DNA of 64,000 bases from Oscillospiraceae bacterium. Its GTDB lineage: Bacteria > Bacillota > Clostridia > Oscillospirales > SIG627. The stretch covers positions 57,065 through 121,064 of the forward strand of contig SVTC01000004.1 of the NCBI GenBank assembly GCA_015063985.1, in the 5' to 3' direction. This document shows positions 33,960-42,169 of this stretch, piece after piece; position 1 is the first letter of the stretch; each line of letters begins with the position of its first letter. The notes beneath the pieces were generated by a model. It had not been told where the DNA came from, ran no database searches, and saw only the letters and a program-made list of their open reading frames with translations. Both the position numbers and the translations under genes were made by a program.

Positions 33960-35444
33960 ATGAAAAAGGAAAAGATCATTATAGGCTGGGCTGAGGAAAG
34001 CCTCACCCCCGATAAGAAGCTCTCGTTGAGAGGTCAGTTTTACGAAAGAGTATCTCAGTACGTTGAAAGCGAGCTTACCGTTACCGCTATGGCTCTTACC
34101 GCAGGTGAGGAGAGCGTTATCTTCTGCTCCTGCGACCTTACAAGTGTTGAAAAGGAGCTTGTCAGCGGAGTAAAAGAGAGACTTCAAGGTACGGATATTC
34201 CTCTTGACCGCATCATAATAAGCGCCACCCATACTCACACCTCCCACACCTACAGAAGGGAAAGGTCTGAGAAGGCGGGCGGACTCGGCATTCTGAAAAA
34301 ATACATTCCCGATGATATGGTCTATAAGCCCGCGGTGGATTTCGAGGGCGTGATGGATCCTTGCGACGCTTACGTTTTCCTTTGCGAAAGGATAGCTCTC
34401 GCCGCAAAAAGGGCGTGGGAGCAAAGGCGGGCGTCCTCTTATGCCTGCGGCTTCGGAAGAGCGGCTGTGGGTATGTGCAGAAGAGTCTGCTTTAACGACG
34501 GCAGTGCAAGGATGTGGGGAGATGCCGATAATGCCACCTTTACCGAGCTTGAGGGCGGCAACGATTCGGGAATCGAGCTTCTCTATACCTTTGATGAAAA
34601 CAAAAAGCTTACGGGCGTTGTGGCAAACGTTGCCTGCCCCAGCCAGGTGCTGGAGCACAGAAGCTTTGTCAGCAGTGACTATTGGGGCAAGGTGAAGGAT
34701 TTCGTAAGAAAAAAGCTGGGGGAGGACGTTTTCGTTCTCGGACTTTGCTCTGCCGCAGGAGATCAGTGTCCCAGAGATCTTATCAGATGGGTACAGCCCG
34801 ATACGCCCATTCTTGATCCCAACGTGGAAAGACTTCATCCCCGTGACAGAAGAGCGGACCCCTCAATGTTTGAGATAAAGGGTGCCGTTAAGGCGGGTAA
34901 GCGCATTGCCAACGAGATAATCGACGTTTTCGAGGAGCTGGGAGAAAGCTGTGATGAGTGTGAGCTTATCCACAGTGTTACCGATCTTAAGCTTCCCTTG
35001 AGGAGAGTAACTCCCGAGGATTGCGCCAATGCCAAGAAGGCGATAACCGAGTTTGTCCGTGAAAACAAGGGCAAGACCGTTGATTATATGGATACCGCAA
35101 TGATGCACGTTCATGCGGGCACCATCAACAGATTTGAGTATCAGTACGACCACGATTTCGAGACCGTCGAGCTTCACTGCATTCGTTTGGGCGACGTGGC
35201 ATTCGTTACCAATCCCTTCGAGCTCTTTTTGGACTACGGCAACCGTATCCGCGCAAGGAGTCTGGCAAAGCAGACCTTCATAATCCAGCTTGCCAACGGA
35301 AGCCAGGGCTATCTGCCCACCGCAAAGGCTGAAAAAGGCGGACATTATTCCGCATACGTTTCCAGCGGCTACGTGGGAAGCGAGGGCGGCGAGCTTCTTG
35401 TAAGAGAATGCGTTGATACCGTAAACGGATTTTTTAAAGAGTGA
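33960..35444 (+). CDS. Neutral/alkaline ceramidase N-terminal-domain-like protein
   Basis: About 494 residues, cytosolic, with the segment IIISATHTHTSHTYRRE resembling the zinc-binding THTH stretch of neutral ceramidase-type proteins, and FVLGLCSAAGDQCPRDLIR further on. Bacterial relatives of this domain are mostly uncharacterised and occur in sugar-utilisation loci, so lipid amidase activity should not be assumed. The ATG after GTGAGG is preferred to the overlapping GTG. It is the last gene of the kinase-isomerase operon and could be a metal-dependent hydrolase or deacylase of the sugar substrate. Confidence 0.7.
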   Translation: MKKEKIIIGWAEESLTPDKKLSLRGQFYERVSQYVESELTVTAMALTAGEESVIFCSCDLTSVEKELVSGVKERLQGTDIPLDRIIISATHTHTSHTYRRERSEKAGGLGILKKYIPDDMVYKPAVDFEGVMDPCDAYVFLCERIALAAKRAWEQRRASSYACGFGRAAVGMCRRVCFNDGSARMWGDADNATFTELEGGNDSGIELLYTFDENKKLTGVVANVACPSQVLEHRSFVSSDYWGKVKDFVRKKLGEDVFVLGLCSAAGDQCPRDLIRWVQPDTPILDPNVERLHPRDRRADPSMFEIKGAVKAGKRIANEIIDVFEELGESCDECELIHSVTDLKLPLRRVTPEDCANAKKAITEFVRENKGKTVDYMDTAMMHVHAGTINRFEYQYDHDFETVELHCIRLGDVAFVTNPFELFLDYGNRIRARSLAKQTFIIQLANGSQGYLPTAKAEKGGHYSAYVSSGYVGSEGGELLVRECVDTVNGFFKE

Positions 35445-35503
35445 TAAATAAAGTCGCAAAAACGCCCTCCGAGGATAGGGTGGTATCCTTAGCGGAAAAT
35501 TTA

Positions 35504-35631
35504 CACTTTGACAAAAGTGCAAGCATCGCATTTGTCTGGACAAATGCAAAAGGGCTAAGCCCAAGCCCTTAACACAAGCAGAAAGAGAGAACAAATCGGT
35601 TTAAATCCCGAAATGTCCTCTCTTTTTTCTG
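35504..35631 (+). repeat. Structured repeat core, copy A
   Basis: Four successive hairpins: CACTTT/AAAGTG; GCATTTGTC/GACAAATGC; AAGGGCT/AGCCCTT with loop AAGCCCA; and a long stem from CAGAAAGAGAG to CTCTC-T6-CTG with inner TCGG/CCGA. The same order is seen in the copy at 63.8 kb, with compensatory changes in two stems. Confidence 0.75.
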
Positions 35632-35663
35632 TTAGTAATGTTTTTGCTGACGCAAAAGTGATG

Positions 35664-35849
35664 TTATGCTCCGCATAATGATGTTGCTCGCCATTTGCTA
35701 CGCAAATACAAGCTCGCAATGATGTGATGTTTGCCCACTGTGCCGAAGGCACAACATCATTCACGCAGTGAACATCACTGCCGCAGGCAACATCATTTGC
35801 CCGTGAGGGCAAACATCGTTTAGCGTGAATGCTCCGTTAAGAGCATCAC
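35664..35849. repeat. Array of small hairpins with ACATCA/TGATGT linkers
   Basis: Successive perfect small stems: TTATGC/GCATAA, ATTTGC/GCAAAT, TGTGCC/GGCACA, TTCAC/GTGAA, TGCC/GGCA, TTTGCCC/GGGCAAA, and GCGTGA..TGCTC/GAGCA..TCACGC. Most have 3-4-base loops and are separated by copies of ACATCA or its complement. Confidence 0.7.
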
Positions 35850-35871
35850 GCTATTCGGAGGGCGTCTTGAA

Positions 35872-36837
35872 TTACTGTCGGTTTTTTGCTTCGGAAACGG
35901 ATCTTCTGAAGATCACGCTTCCCTTTATAACTATTTTTTGCAGGCTCTTGAAAAATTTATTTTCCAGCTTCTTTTCCATAAGATCCCAGGCGGTAAGGCA
36001 TACCTCGCGGGGAGTGGCATCTATGGAGGAAAGCTCGGTGTACCGACCTATGCTGAGGTTATCCGTTCCTAAAACCGATACGTCCTCGGGGATCTTAAGT
36101 CCGCGATTTTGAAGCTCCTTTATGGCACCTATTGCAATGTAGTCGTAGGCACAAACAAGGGCGGTGACCTTGGGAAAATCCTTCATAAGAGCCTCAACGC
36201 CGTCCTCGCCCGCTTGCTCAAAGCGGTGCTTGCTGGTGAAAACGTATGAGCTTACGTCGCCGTAGTCCTCCAGTGCGGCCCTGAAATACTGTGCCTTTGG
36301 CTGGGTCAATTCCTCGCCGAGAAAGGCAAAGCTTCTGTGACCGAGCCCGTAAAGCCTGTCGATAGCCTCCTTTATGGGGGTCCTGAAATCCAGCGATATT
36401 TCGTCTATTCCGTCGTTTCCGTCGGAATAAAGACCTATTATGGGGATCTCATATCCCTTTTTGGGCGCATTGTACATATGGAAAACGAATATACCGTCCA
36501 CCTTAAGGTAGGAGGCGTAGTACTCTATAAGCTCGGCTTGCTTCCGGAAGTTGAAGTCGAAGCTGCTTATCACTGCGATGCAGCCGTTTTTTTCCAGAAT
36601 GGTGCGAAGGGTATCGGTAAGCATACCGTAATGTCCGCTGATAAGCTCGGGGCAGATAATGGCTATCACCCTTTTTGTGTACTTTCCCTTGTGATATTTT
36701 CCGAAGCAGCCGTATTCACGGGCTATTTTAAATATCTTTTCCTTGGTGCTTTCGCTTACGTCCTTGGCATCGGAGAATGCCTTCGATACCGTGGATGGGG
36801 AGACTCCCGCAAGCCTTGCCAATTCTTTTTCAGTCAT
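35872..36837 (-). CDS. LacI-family transcriptional repressor
   Basis: A 321-residue regulator with an N-terminal LacI HTH (ELARLAGVSPSTVSKAFSDA) and a periplasmic-binding-type effector domain (ALVCAYDYIAIGAIKEL, VSVLGTDNLSIGRYT). The ATG at 36837 is chosen because AAAGG is 9 bases upstream; the earlier ATG overlaps that site. It is divergent from the GH-like gene. A shared palindrome lies in its own promoter region and before the kinase operon, so it probably controls both units in response to a sugar. Confidence 0.93.
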   Translation of the reverse strand: MTEKELARLAGVSPSTVSKAFSDAKDVSESTKEKIFKIAREYGCFGKYHKGKYTKRVIAIICPELISGHYGMLTDTLRTILEKNGCIAVISSFDFNFRKQAELIEYYASYLKVDGIFVFHMYNAPKKGYEIPIIGLYSDGNDGIDEISLDFRTPIKEAIDRLYGLGHRSFAFLGEELTQPKAQYFRAALEDYGDVSSYVFTSKHRFEQAGEDGVEALMKDFPKVTALVCAYDYIAIGAIKELQNRGLKIPEDVSVLGTDNLSIGRYTELSSIDATPREVCLTAWDLMEKKLENKFFKSLQKIVIKGSVIFRRSVSEAKNRQ

Positions 36838-36867
36838 ATTTTTCATCCTTTCGGAGTTCTGAAATTA

Positions 36868-36895
36868 ATTATACTATATGATTTTTCTTTGTCAA
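36868..36895 (-). promoter_or_regulatory. Promoter of lacI-type gene
   Basis: Minus strand TTGACA, 16 bases, TATAAT. Confidence 0.7.
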
Positions 36896-36900
36896 GGCTT

Positions 36901-36915
36901 ACGAAAATATTTCGT
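36901..36915. promoter_or_regulatory. LacI-type operator, site 2
   Basis: ACGAAAATATTTCGT between the divergent lacI-type and GH-like promoters, 5 bases from the regulator's -35 box. It differs from site 1 only in one central base. Confidence 0.75.
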
Positions 36916-36939
36916 TTTACATTTCGCTTTTCTTTGCTA

Positions 36940-36967
36940 TTGACTTTTTTTCACGGGAGTGTATAAT
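36940..36967 (+). promoter_or_regulatory. Promoter of GH-like operon
   Basis: TTGACT, 16 bases, TATAAT. Confidence 0.65.
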
Positions 36968-37002
36968 AATATAAAAAGTATTGATTATTTGCGGAGGCAT
37001 TT

Positions 37003-38937
37003 ATGAAGCTTCGTCCCGACGTTCCCATAGCCTATAGACTTATCACGGAGGCCACAAGAGAGGAATACCTCAAAATATTAAAGTCTGCCAACTGCGCAAG
37101 GCTTTGGCTCTGCTGCTTTGAGGGCAATTACAACCTGAGTAACGATAAATTTTTCGATCTTGAGGCCATAAGGAAAAATATCGCTTTTTTCGAAGAGCAT
37201 TCCATCGAGGTGGGTATCTGGATAAACGGCTACGGCTTTGGTCAGCCCATAGAAAAAAAGGGTAGAGAAAAGGCTTGGACCGTGCTGAAAAGCGTTTCGG
37301 GCACCGCACGGGAAAACTGCGACGCCTACTGTCCCGAGGATGAGGACTTTATGGATTATTATCTTGACAGGGTCAGGTTTCTTGCTTTTGCGGGGGCAAG
37401 GCTTATTATGCTGGACGACGATACCTGCCTCAGCGTGCGTCCCGGACTGGGCTGCTTTTGCGATAAGCATATCGCCCTTCTGGAAAAGGAGCTGGGGGAG
37501 AGAGTTGATATAAAAAATTTGCCCGAGCTTATCTTTACCGGTGAGGGCTCAAGATACAGAGACGCATTTTTTAAGGTGATGGGGGATACCAACAGAAGAT
37601 TCTGCCGCAGGGTCAGGGAAGCGGTGGATGAGGTGGACCCCGATATCAGGGTAGGTATTTGTGCGGGCTACACCTCCTGGGACGTTGAGGGAGCGGATGC
37701 TCTGGAGCTTTCCCGTATCCTTGCGGGAAAAAACAAGCCCTTTTTCAGATTTATGGGTGCGCCCTATTGGGTGCTCCCCACAATGAACCGCTTTATGGGT
37801 CAAAGGCTGGCAAGCGTTATAGAGATCGCCCGCAATCAGTATTCCTGGGTGAAGGATAGCGATGCGGAGTTTTTCGCCGAGGCAGACAGCTACCCCAGAG
37901 CGAGATATATCTGCAACGCCGCATTTATAGAGGATTTTGATATTGCCATGAGAGCCGAGGGCATAAGAAGCTTAAAATATATCTGCGACTACGTTTCCGA
38001 CTCAAGCTATGAAACGGGGTATTTAAGGCTTCACCGAAGGAATATGCCTCTTTATGATTTCATTGACAGAGTCTTTGAGGGAAAACGCTCCGTGGGAGTA
38101 AGGCTTTTCAGACCCATGCACACCCTTTGCGACGTCACCCTTCCCGACAGCTTTTACACGGATAAGGACGTTATGCGGGGAGTGTTCTCCCAGGCGGCTG
38201 CAATGCTCAGTGCGATCACCGTGCCCGTATGCTACGACGGTGAGTCTCAATGCGCCTGCCTTTTCGGGGATGACGTGAGGTATTTTGATGCCGACGGAGG
38301 GACAAAAAGGATCATTCTTGATATTCCCGCCGCTTTAAAGCTTCAGAAAAAGGGCTTGGAGCTGGGAATAATCGATGCCGTAAAGACTGCCGACAGAGGA
38401 GTGGAGAACTTCTTCGGACAGAGAGTGCGTTACGAGGGTGCGGGTAAGAATGCCGCCTTTAGCGGGACCGGCGCTCTTTATGAGGTCAAGCTCTCGGATA
38501 AGTGCCGTGTGTGCTCCTATTTCGAGGGTGAGAGGGAGATACCCGCATCCTACCGCATAGACTGCGGGGGAAGGGAGTACCTTGTGCTTTGCTTCGAGGG
38601 CAGATGCTCTCACGAAAGCAGTGCCCTTTTCAGCTCCTACTGCCGTCAGGAGCAGATAATGGATTTTGTGGGATGCCGCTATCCCTATATGAAAAAGCAG
38701 CCCGAGATGTACACCCTCGTCAAGGAGAGCGCTGACGGGCTGTTGCAGGCGGTGCTCTTTGAAAATCTTTCCCGCGATCCCGCAATGGACGTGGAGATAA
38801 GCCTCCCAAAAAGAGCAAGGAGGGTGGAGAGCTTCGGAGCCGAGGCGAGCCTTTCCGCCGACGGAAGGACTCTTACCCTTGACAGAGATATAGAGCCCTC
38901 ACGAGCGCTGGCTTTGGAGATAGAATATGAAGAATAA
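37003..38937 (+). CDS. Uncharacterised glycoside-hydrolase-like (TIM-barrel) protein
   Basis: A 644-residue cytosolic protein I cannot place in a named family. Residues 1-350 read as a (beta/alpha)8 barrel (ARLWLCCFEGNYNL, VGIWINGYGFG, RLIMLDDDTCLS, RVGICAGYTSWD), with acidic residues at strand ends as in glycosidases. The region 350-520 resembles the amidotransferase-like second domain of GH42-type enzymes, followed by a beta-rich tail. GGAGG precedes the ATG. It is divergent from the LacI-type regulator and shares its operator, so it likely belongs to the same sugar pathway as the kinase-isomerase operon. Confidence 0.65.
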   Translation: MKLRPDVPIAYRLITEATREEYLKILKSANCARLWLCCFEGNYNLSNDKFFDLEAIRKNIAFFEEHSIEVGIWINGYGFGQPIEKKGREKAWTVLKSVSGTARENCDAYCPEDEDFMDYYLDRVRFLAFAGARLIMLDDDTCLSVRPGLGCFCDKHIALLEKELGERVDIKNLPELIFTGEGSRYRDAFFKVMGDTNRRFCRRVREAVDEVDPDIRVGICAGYTSWDVEGADALELSRILAGKNKPFFRFMGAPYWVLPTMNRFMGQRLASVIEIARNQYSWVKDSDAEFFAEADSYPRARYICNAAFIEDFDIAMRAEGIRSLKYICDYVSDSSYETGYLRLHRRNMPLYDFIDRVFEGKRSVGVRLFRPMHTLCDVTLPDSFYTDKDVMRGVFSQAAAMLSAITVPVCYDGESQCACLFGDDVRYFDADGGTKRIILDIPAALKLQKKGLELGIIDAVKTADRGVENFFGQRVRYEGAGKNAAFSGTGALYEVKLSDKCRVCSYFEGEREIPASYRIDCGGREYLVLCFEGRCSHESSALFSSYCRQEQIMDFVGCRYPYMKKQPEMYTLVKESADGLLQAVLFENLSRDPAMDVEISLPKRARRVESFGAEASLSADGRTLTLDRDIEPSRALALEIEYEE

Positions 38938-39538
38938 AAGCTTGTTCGGGATAAGCGTTGCCCTTTTTTGGTGTATTGCGGGAGGCGCCGTGCTGTCCTT
39001 TGGGCTTTTTAACGTTCACTCCCATTGCAATATCACCGAGGGCGGAATATTGGGGCTTACCCTGCTTTTGGAGCATTGGCTCGGTATTTCTCCCGGAATC
39101 AGCGGTGCGGTCCTTAACGTTTTATGCTATGCTTTCGGTATAAAGGTGCTGGGGAAAAGATTTATTTTTTATTCGTTGGCCAGTGCGGTGTCCTTCAGCG
39201 GCTTTTACACTCTGTGGGAGCTTGCGGGACCGTTATTTTCGGGGCTTGAAAAAAATATGCTTCTTGCTTGCCTTGTGGGTGCGGTATTTGTGGGTATCGG
39301 CGCGGGGCTTTGCGTAAGGGCGGGAGGAGCTCCCTGCGGAGACGATGCCTTTGCGATGACTATGGCAAGGCTTTCGGGAAAAAATATAAGGATCTTTTAT
39401 CTGATCAGCGATCTTGCGGTGCTTATATTCAGCGCAAGCTATCTGCCCCTTGAGGGAATTGCCTTTTCTCTTGTGAGCGTGGTGCTTTCGGGCTGGATAA
39501 TAGGCTTTATCGCCGACGTGGGAAGGAAAAAAGCATGA
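38927..39538 (+). CDS. YitT/YczE-family membrane protein
   Basis: A 203-residue integral membrane protein with about five or six helices. SFGLFNVHSHCNITEGGILG and the GAPCGDDAFAM segment match the YitT-type (DUF161) membrane domain. It lacks the cytosolic C-terminal domain of full-length YitT. The start overlaps the GH-like gene by 11 bases, with GGAG 7 bases upstream. Function of the family is not established; a transport role is often assumed. Confidence 0.75.
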   Translation: MKNKSLFGISVALFWCIAGGAVLSFGLFNVHSHCNITEGGILGLTLLLEHWLGISPGISGAVLNVLCYAFGIKVLGKRFIFYSLASAVSFSGFYTLWELAGPLFSGLEKNMLLACLVGAVFVGIGAGLCVRAGGAPCGDDAFAMTMARLSGKNIRIFYLISDLAVLIFSASYLPLEGIAFSLVSVVLSGWIIGFIADVGRKKA

Positions 39539-40425
39539 AGGAATACCGTGTAGAAAGGGAAAACGACAGGATCACTCGCAGCGGAATAGAGTTTTTTGGG
39601 CAAAGCTTTTCAAAAAGCTATTACGAGAATAACCAGAATCTCTTTTCGTCTCATATCCACTCGGCCATGGAGATGCTCTTTGTTACGTCGGGAAGGGTGT
39701 GCTTTTACGCCGACGACAGAGAATACGAGGCAAAGGGCGGAGAAATGATACTTTTCCGCTCCAACTGCATACATACCGCAAGGCTTTTGTCCTGCGAGGA
39801 TGCAAGCTACTACGTTTACAAGGTCAAGCCCGACCTGCTTATAGACACGGTCTCCTCCGAGAATATCACGGAGCACACCGTAGGCTTTATTTTCGGGAGA
39901 GGAAACGATAAGTGTGTCTTTTCCGCCGATGAGCTGCAAAGCTCGGGGGTGAAGCTTTGCTTTGAGCAAAGCCTTAGGGAATATACGGAAATGAAATACG
40001 GCTACGAGCTTCTCATAAAGACCAACGGTATAAGGATACTGCTGCTTCTTATGAGGCTTTGCGCCTCCGAGGAGCTTTGGGAGCAGAGCGAGGTAAAGCA
40101 TGATACTGCGGGCGGAATATACGATGCGGTGTGCTATATCGGAAAAAACTACAGTCAGCCGCTGACCGCTATGGACTGTGCCGCTCAGGCGAATATGAGC
40201 TACAGTCACTTTTCCCGCACCTTTAAAAAGCTTATAGGCAGATCCTTCAGGGAATATCTTAACCTTATCCGAATAAACCGTGCCAGGAAGGCGCTGGGGG
40301 ATACGGAAAAAAGCGTTACGGATATCGCAATAGAGTGCGGATTTGATAACGTAAGCTATTTTATCAGCGTTTTCGGCGAGGCAACGGGGATGACTCCGGG
40401 GCAATACAGAAAAACACTGCGCTAA
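39535..40425 (+). CDS. AraC-family transcriptional regulator
   Basis: A 296-residue regulator with a cupin sensor (SSHIHSAMEMLFVTSG) and a C-terminal AraC domain (AMDCAAQANMSYSHFSRTFK, DIAIECGFDNVSYFISVFG, GMTPGQYRKTL). Unlike the other AraC genes here it is the last gene of an operon (ATGA overlap with the YitT-like gene), so it is expressed under LacI-type control and may link the two regulators. Confidence 0.92.
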   Translation: MKEYRVERENDRITRSGIEFFGQSFSKSYYENNQNLFSSHIHSAMEMLFVTSGRVCFYADDREYEAKGGEMILFRSNCIHTARLLSCEDASYYVYKVKPDLLIDTVSSENITEHTVGFIFGRGNDKCVFSADELQSSGVKLCFEQSLREYTEMKYGYELLIKTNGIRILLLLMRLCASEELWEQSEVKHDTAGGIYDAVCYIGKNYSQPLTAMDCAAQANMSYSHFSRTFKKLIGRSFREYLNLIRINRARKALGDTEKSVTDIAIECGFDNVSYFISVFGEATGMTPGQYRKTLR

Positions 40426-40440
40426 TTTTAAAAGTTTTTA

Positions 40441-40469
40441 TTGATTATGTAAAAAAAGTGTGGTACAAT
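40441..40469 (+). promoter_or_regulatory. Promoter of gltX operon
   Basis: TTGATT, 17 bases, TACAAT with extended TGG. Confidence 0.6.
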
Positions 40470-40504
40470 ATAAAAATACAAAAAACATCAAAGGAATGAC
40501 GGTT

Positions 40505-42169
40505 ATGGCATTGAATCAGGAACAGAGAAATATTTTGGCGGAATTACTTTACGGAAATATAACCGATACTCCGCAGGATGCGGAAAGGATGTTCCCGGTA
40601 AGAGATCTTCCCGAGGGAGCAAAAAACACACGTATCGCCCCCAGCCCCACGGGCTTTGTACACTTCGGAAACCTTTTCCCTGCTCTTACCAGCGAAAGAC
40701 TGGCTCACCAAAGCGGCGGTGTATTTATGCTTCGTATAGAGGATACCGACAGCCTCAGAGAGGTGGAGGGAGCGGTTGAGACCATCATCAGCTCCTTTGG
40801 CTATTACGGCCTTAAGTTTGACGAGGGCGCTACCCTCGACGGCGATTTCGGCGATTACGGCCCCTACAGACAGAGCAAGCGCGCATTTATCTACCATATC
40901 TTCGCAAAGGATATGATAAAGCGCGGCTATGCCTATCCCTGCTTCTGCTCCAAGGAGGAGCTTGAGGCGATCAGAGCCGAGCAGGAGCAGAAAAAGCTTA
41001 TTCCCGGCTACTACGGCGAGTATGCAAGATTCAGAGACGCAAGCATCGAGGAGATAAAGGAGCACCTTGACAGGGGAGAAAAGTGGGTGCTCAGACTCCG
41101 TTCTCCGGGAAAGCAGGGCGGAAGAATAAGAGTTAAGGACGTTATCAAGGGCTGGGTCGAGCTTGATGAAAACTTCGACGACAAGGTCCTTTTAAAGAGT
41201 GACGGCATACCCACCTATCACTTTGCCCACGCGGTGGACGATCATCTTATGCGCACCACTCACGTGGTCAGAGGCGAGGAATGGCTTCCCAGCCTGCCCT
41301 TCCATATTCAGCTTTTTGAGGTCCTGGGCTTTGAGCTTCCTTACTACGTTCACATTTCCCAGCTTATGAAGCTTGACGGAAGCAGCAAGAGAAAGCTTTC
41401 CAAGCGCCACGATCCCGAGGCAGCCTTGAGCTACTACGAGGCAAAGGGCTATCCCGCGCGCAGCGTAAGGGAATACGTTATGACTCTTCTCAACTCCAAC
41501 TACGAGGAGTGGAGAGCGCAAAATCCTACCCTTCCCCTGGAGGATTTCCCCTTTACCACGGAAAAAATGAGTCCCTCCGGTGCGCTTTTCGATCTTAAGA
41601 AGCTGGACGACGTATCCAAAAACACCATCGCCGTGATGACTGCCGGCGAGGTCTGTGACGAGGTGATCGCCTGGGCGGAAAAGTACGATCCTCAGCTTTG
41701 CGCACTTCTCAAGGCGGACAGAGCCTTTTCCGAGGCTATATTTGCCATAGGCAGAGATCCCGTGAAGCCCAGAAAGGATCTGGCAAGCTGGGACGGAGTA
41801 AGGGATTATGCGGGCTTCTTCTTTGACGAGCTTTATGCTATCACCGAGGAGCTTGGCGAAAACGTTGCATCGGGCGACGAGGATATTATCCTTAAGTCCT
41901 TCCTTGAAAGCTACGATCCCGCAGACGATCAGACCGCTTGGTTTGAAAAGATAACCGCTATAGCAGTGGCAAACGGCTATGCCGCCAAGCCCAAGGAATA
42001 TAAGAAGGCTCCCGATGCCTTCAAGGGTCACGTTGGTGACGTCAGCTCCGTTATCAGGCTTGCTCTTTCGGGCAAGAAGAACTCTCCCGATATGTATGCG
42101 GTAATGCAGGTATTGGGTGAGGCAAGGGTAAGAGAGAGGATCACCGCCGCAATAGGAAGACTCAGATGA
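40505..42169 (+). CDS. gltX: Glutamate-tRNA ligase
   Basis: A 554-residue class I aminoacyl-tRNA synthetase. The HIGH-type motif is APSPTGFVHFGN and the KMSKS-type motif is KRKLSKRHD. It attaches glutamate to tRNA in the cytosol. It is longer than typical bacterial GluRS (about 470-490 residues), with an N-terminal extension of ~40 residues before the catalytic core and a long anticodon-binding part. The start codon is the ATG after AAAGGAATGACGG. It sits with a GlnRS gene, so it may be either the discriminating enzyme or a second copy. Confidence 0.93.
   Translation: MALNQEQRNILAELLYGNITDTPQDAERMFPVRDLPEGAKNTRIAPSPTGFVHFGNLFPALTSERLAHQSGGVFMLRIEDTDSLREVEGAVETIISSFGYYGLKFDEGATLDGDFGDYGPYRQSKRAFIYHIFAKDMIKRGYAYPCFCSKEELEAIRAEQEQKKLIPGYYGEYARFRDASIEEIKEHLDRGEKWVLRLRSPGKQGGRIRVKDVIKGWVELDENFDDKVLLKSDGIPTYHFAHAVDDHLMRTTHVVRGEEWLPSLPFHIQLFEVLGFELPYYVHISQLMKLDGSSKRKLSKRHDPEAALSYYEAKGYPARSVREYVMTLLNSNYEEWRAQNPTLPLEDFPFTTEKMSPSGALFDLKKLDDVSKNTIAVMTAGEVCDEVIAWAEKYDPQLCALLKADRAFSEAIFAIGRDPVKPRKDLASWDGVRDYAGFFFDELYAITEELGENVASGDEDIILKSFLESYDPADDQTAWFEKITAIAVANGYAAKPKEYKKAPDAFKGHVGDVSSVIRLALSGKKNSPDMYAVMQVLGEARVRERITAAIGRLR

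Larger units (their letters stand above)
35462..35865. mobile_element. MITE-like element bounded by 11-bp inverted repeats
   Basis: Starts with ACGCCCTCCGA and ends with its exact complement TCGGAGGGCGT, 404 bases apart. It begins 18 bases after the preceding stop codon. Inside are a structured core (35504-35631) and a hairpin array (35664-35849). It has no coding capacity. No target duplication is obvious, so it may be a mobile palindromic element or a large structured 3' end. It fills the whole gap between the convergent operon and lacI-type gene. Confidence 0.65.

Noticed and set aside
33960..35444. True secreted ceramidase
   Set aside because: There is no signal peptide, and the gene lies in a sugar kinase/isomerase operon, so lipid hydrolysis is not supported.
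35664..35849. Possible CRISPR array
   Set aside because: The repeated unit is a hairpin whose sequence changes each time and the linkers are only 6-10 bases; there are no constant repeats with 30-base spacers and no cas genes.
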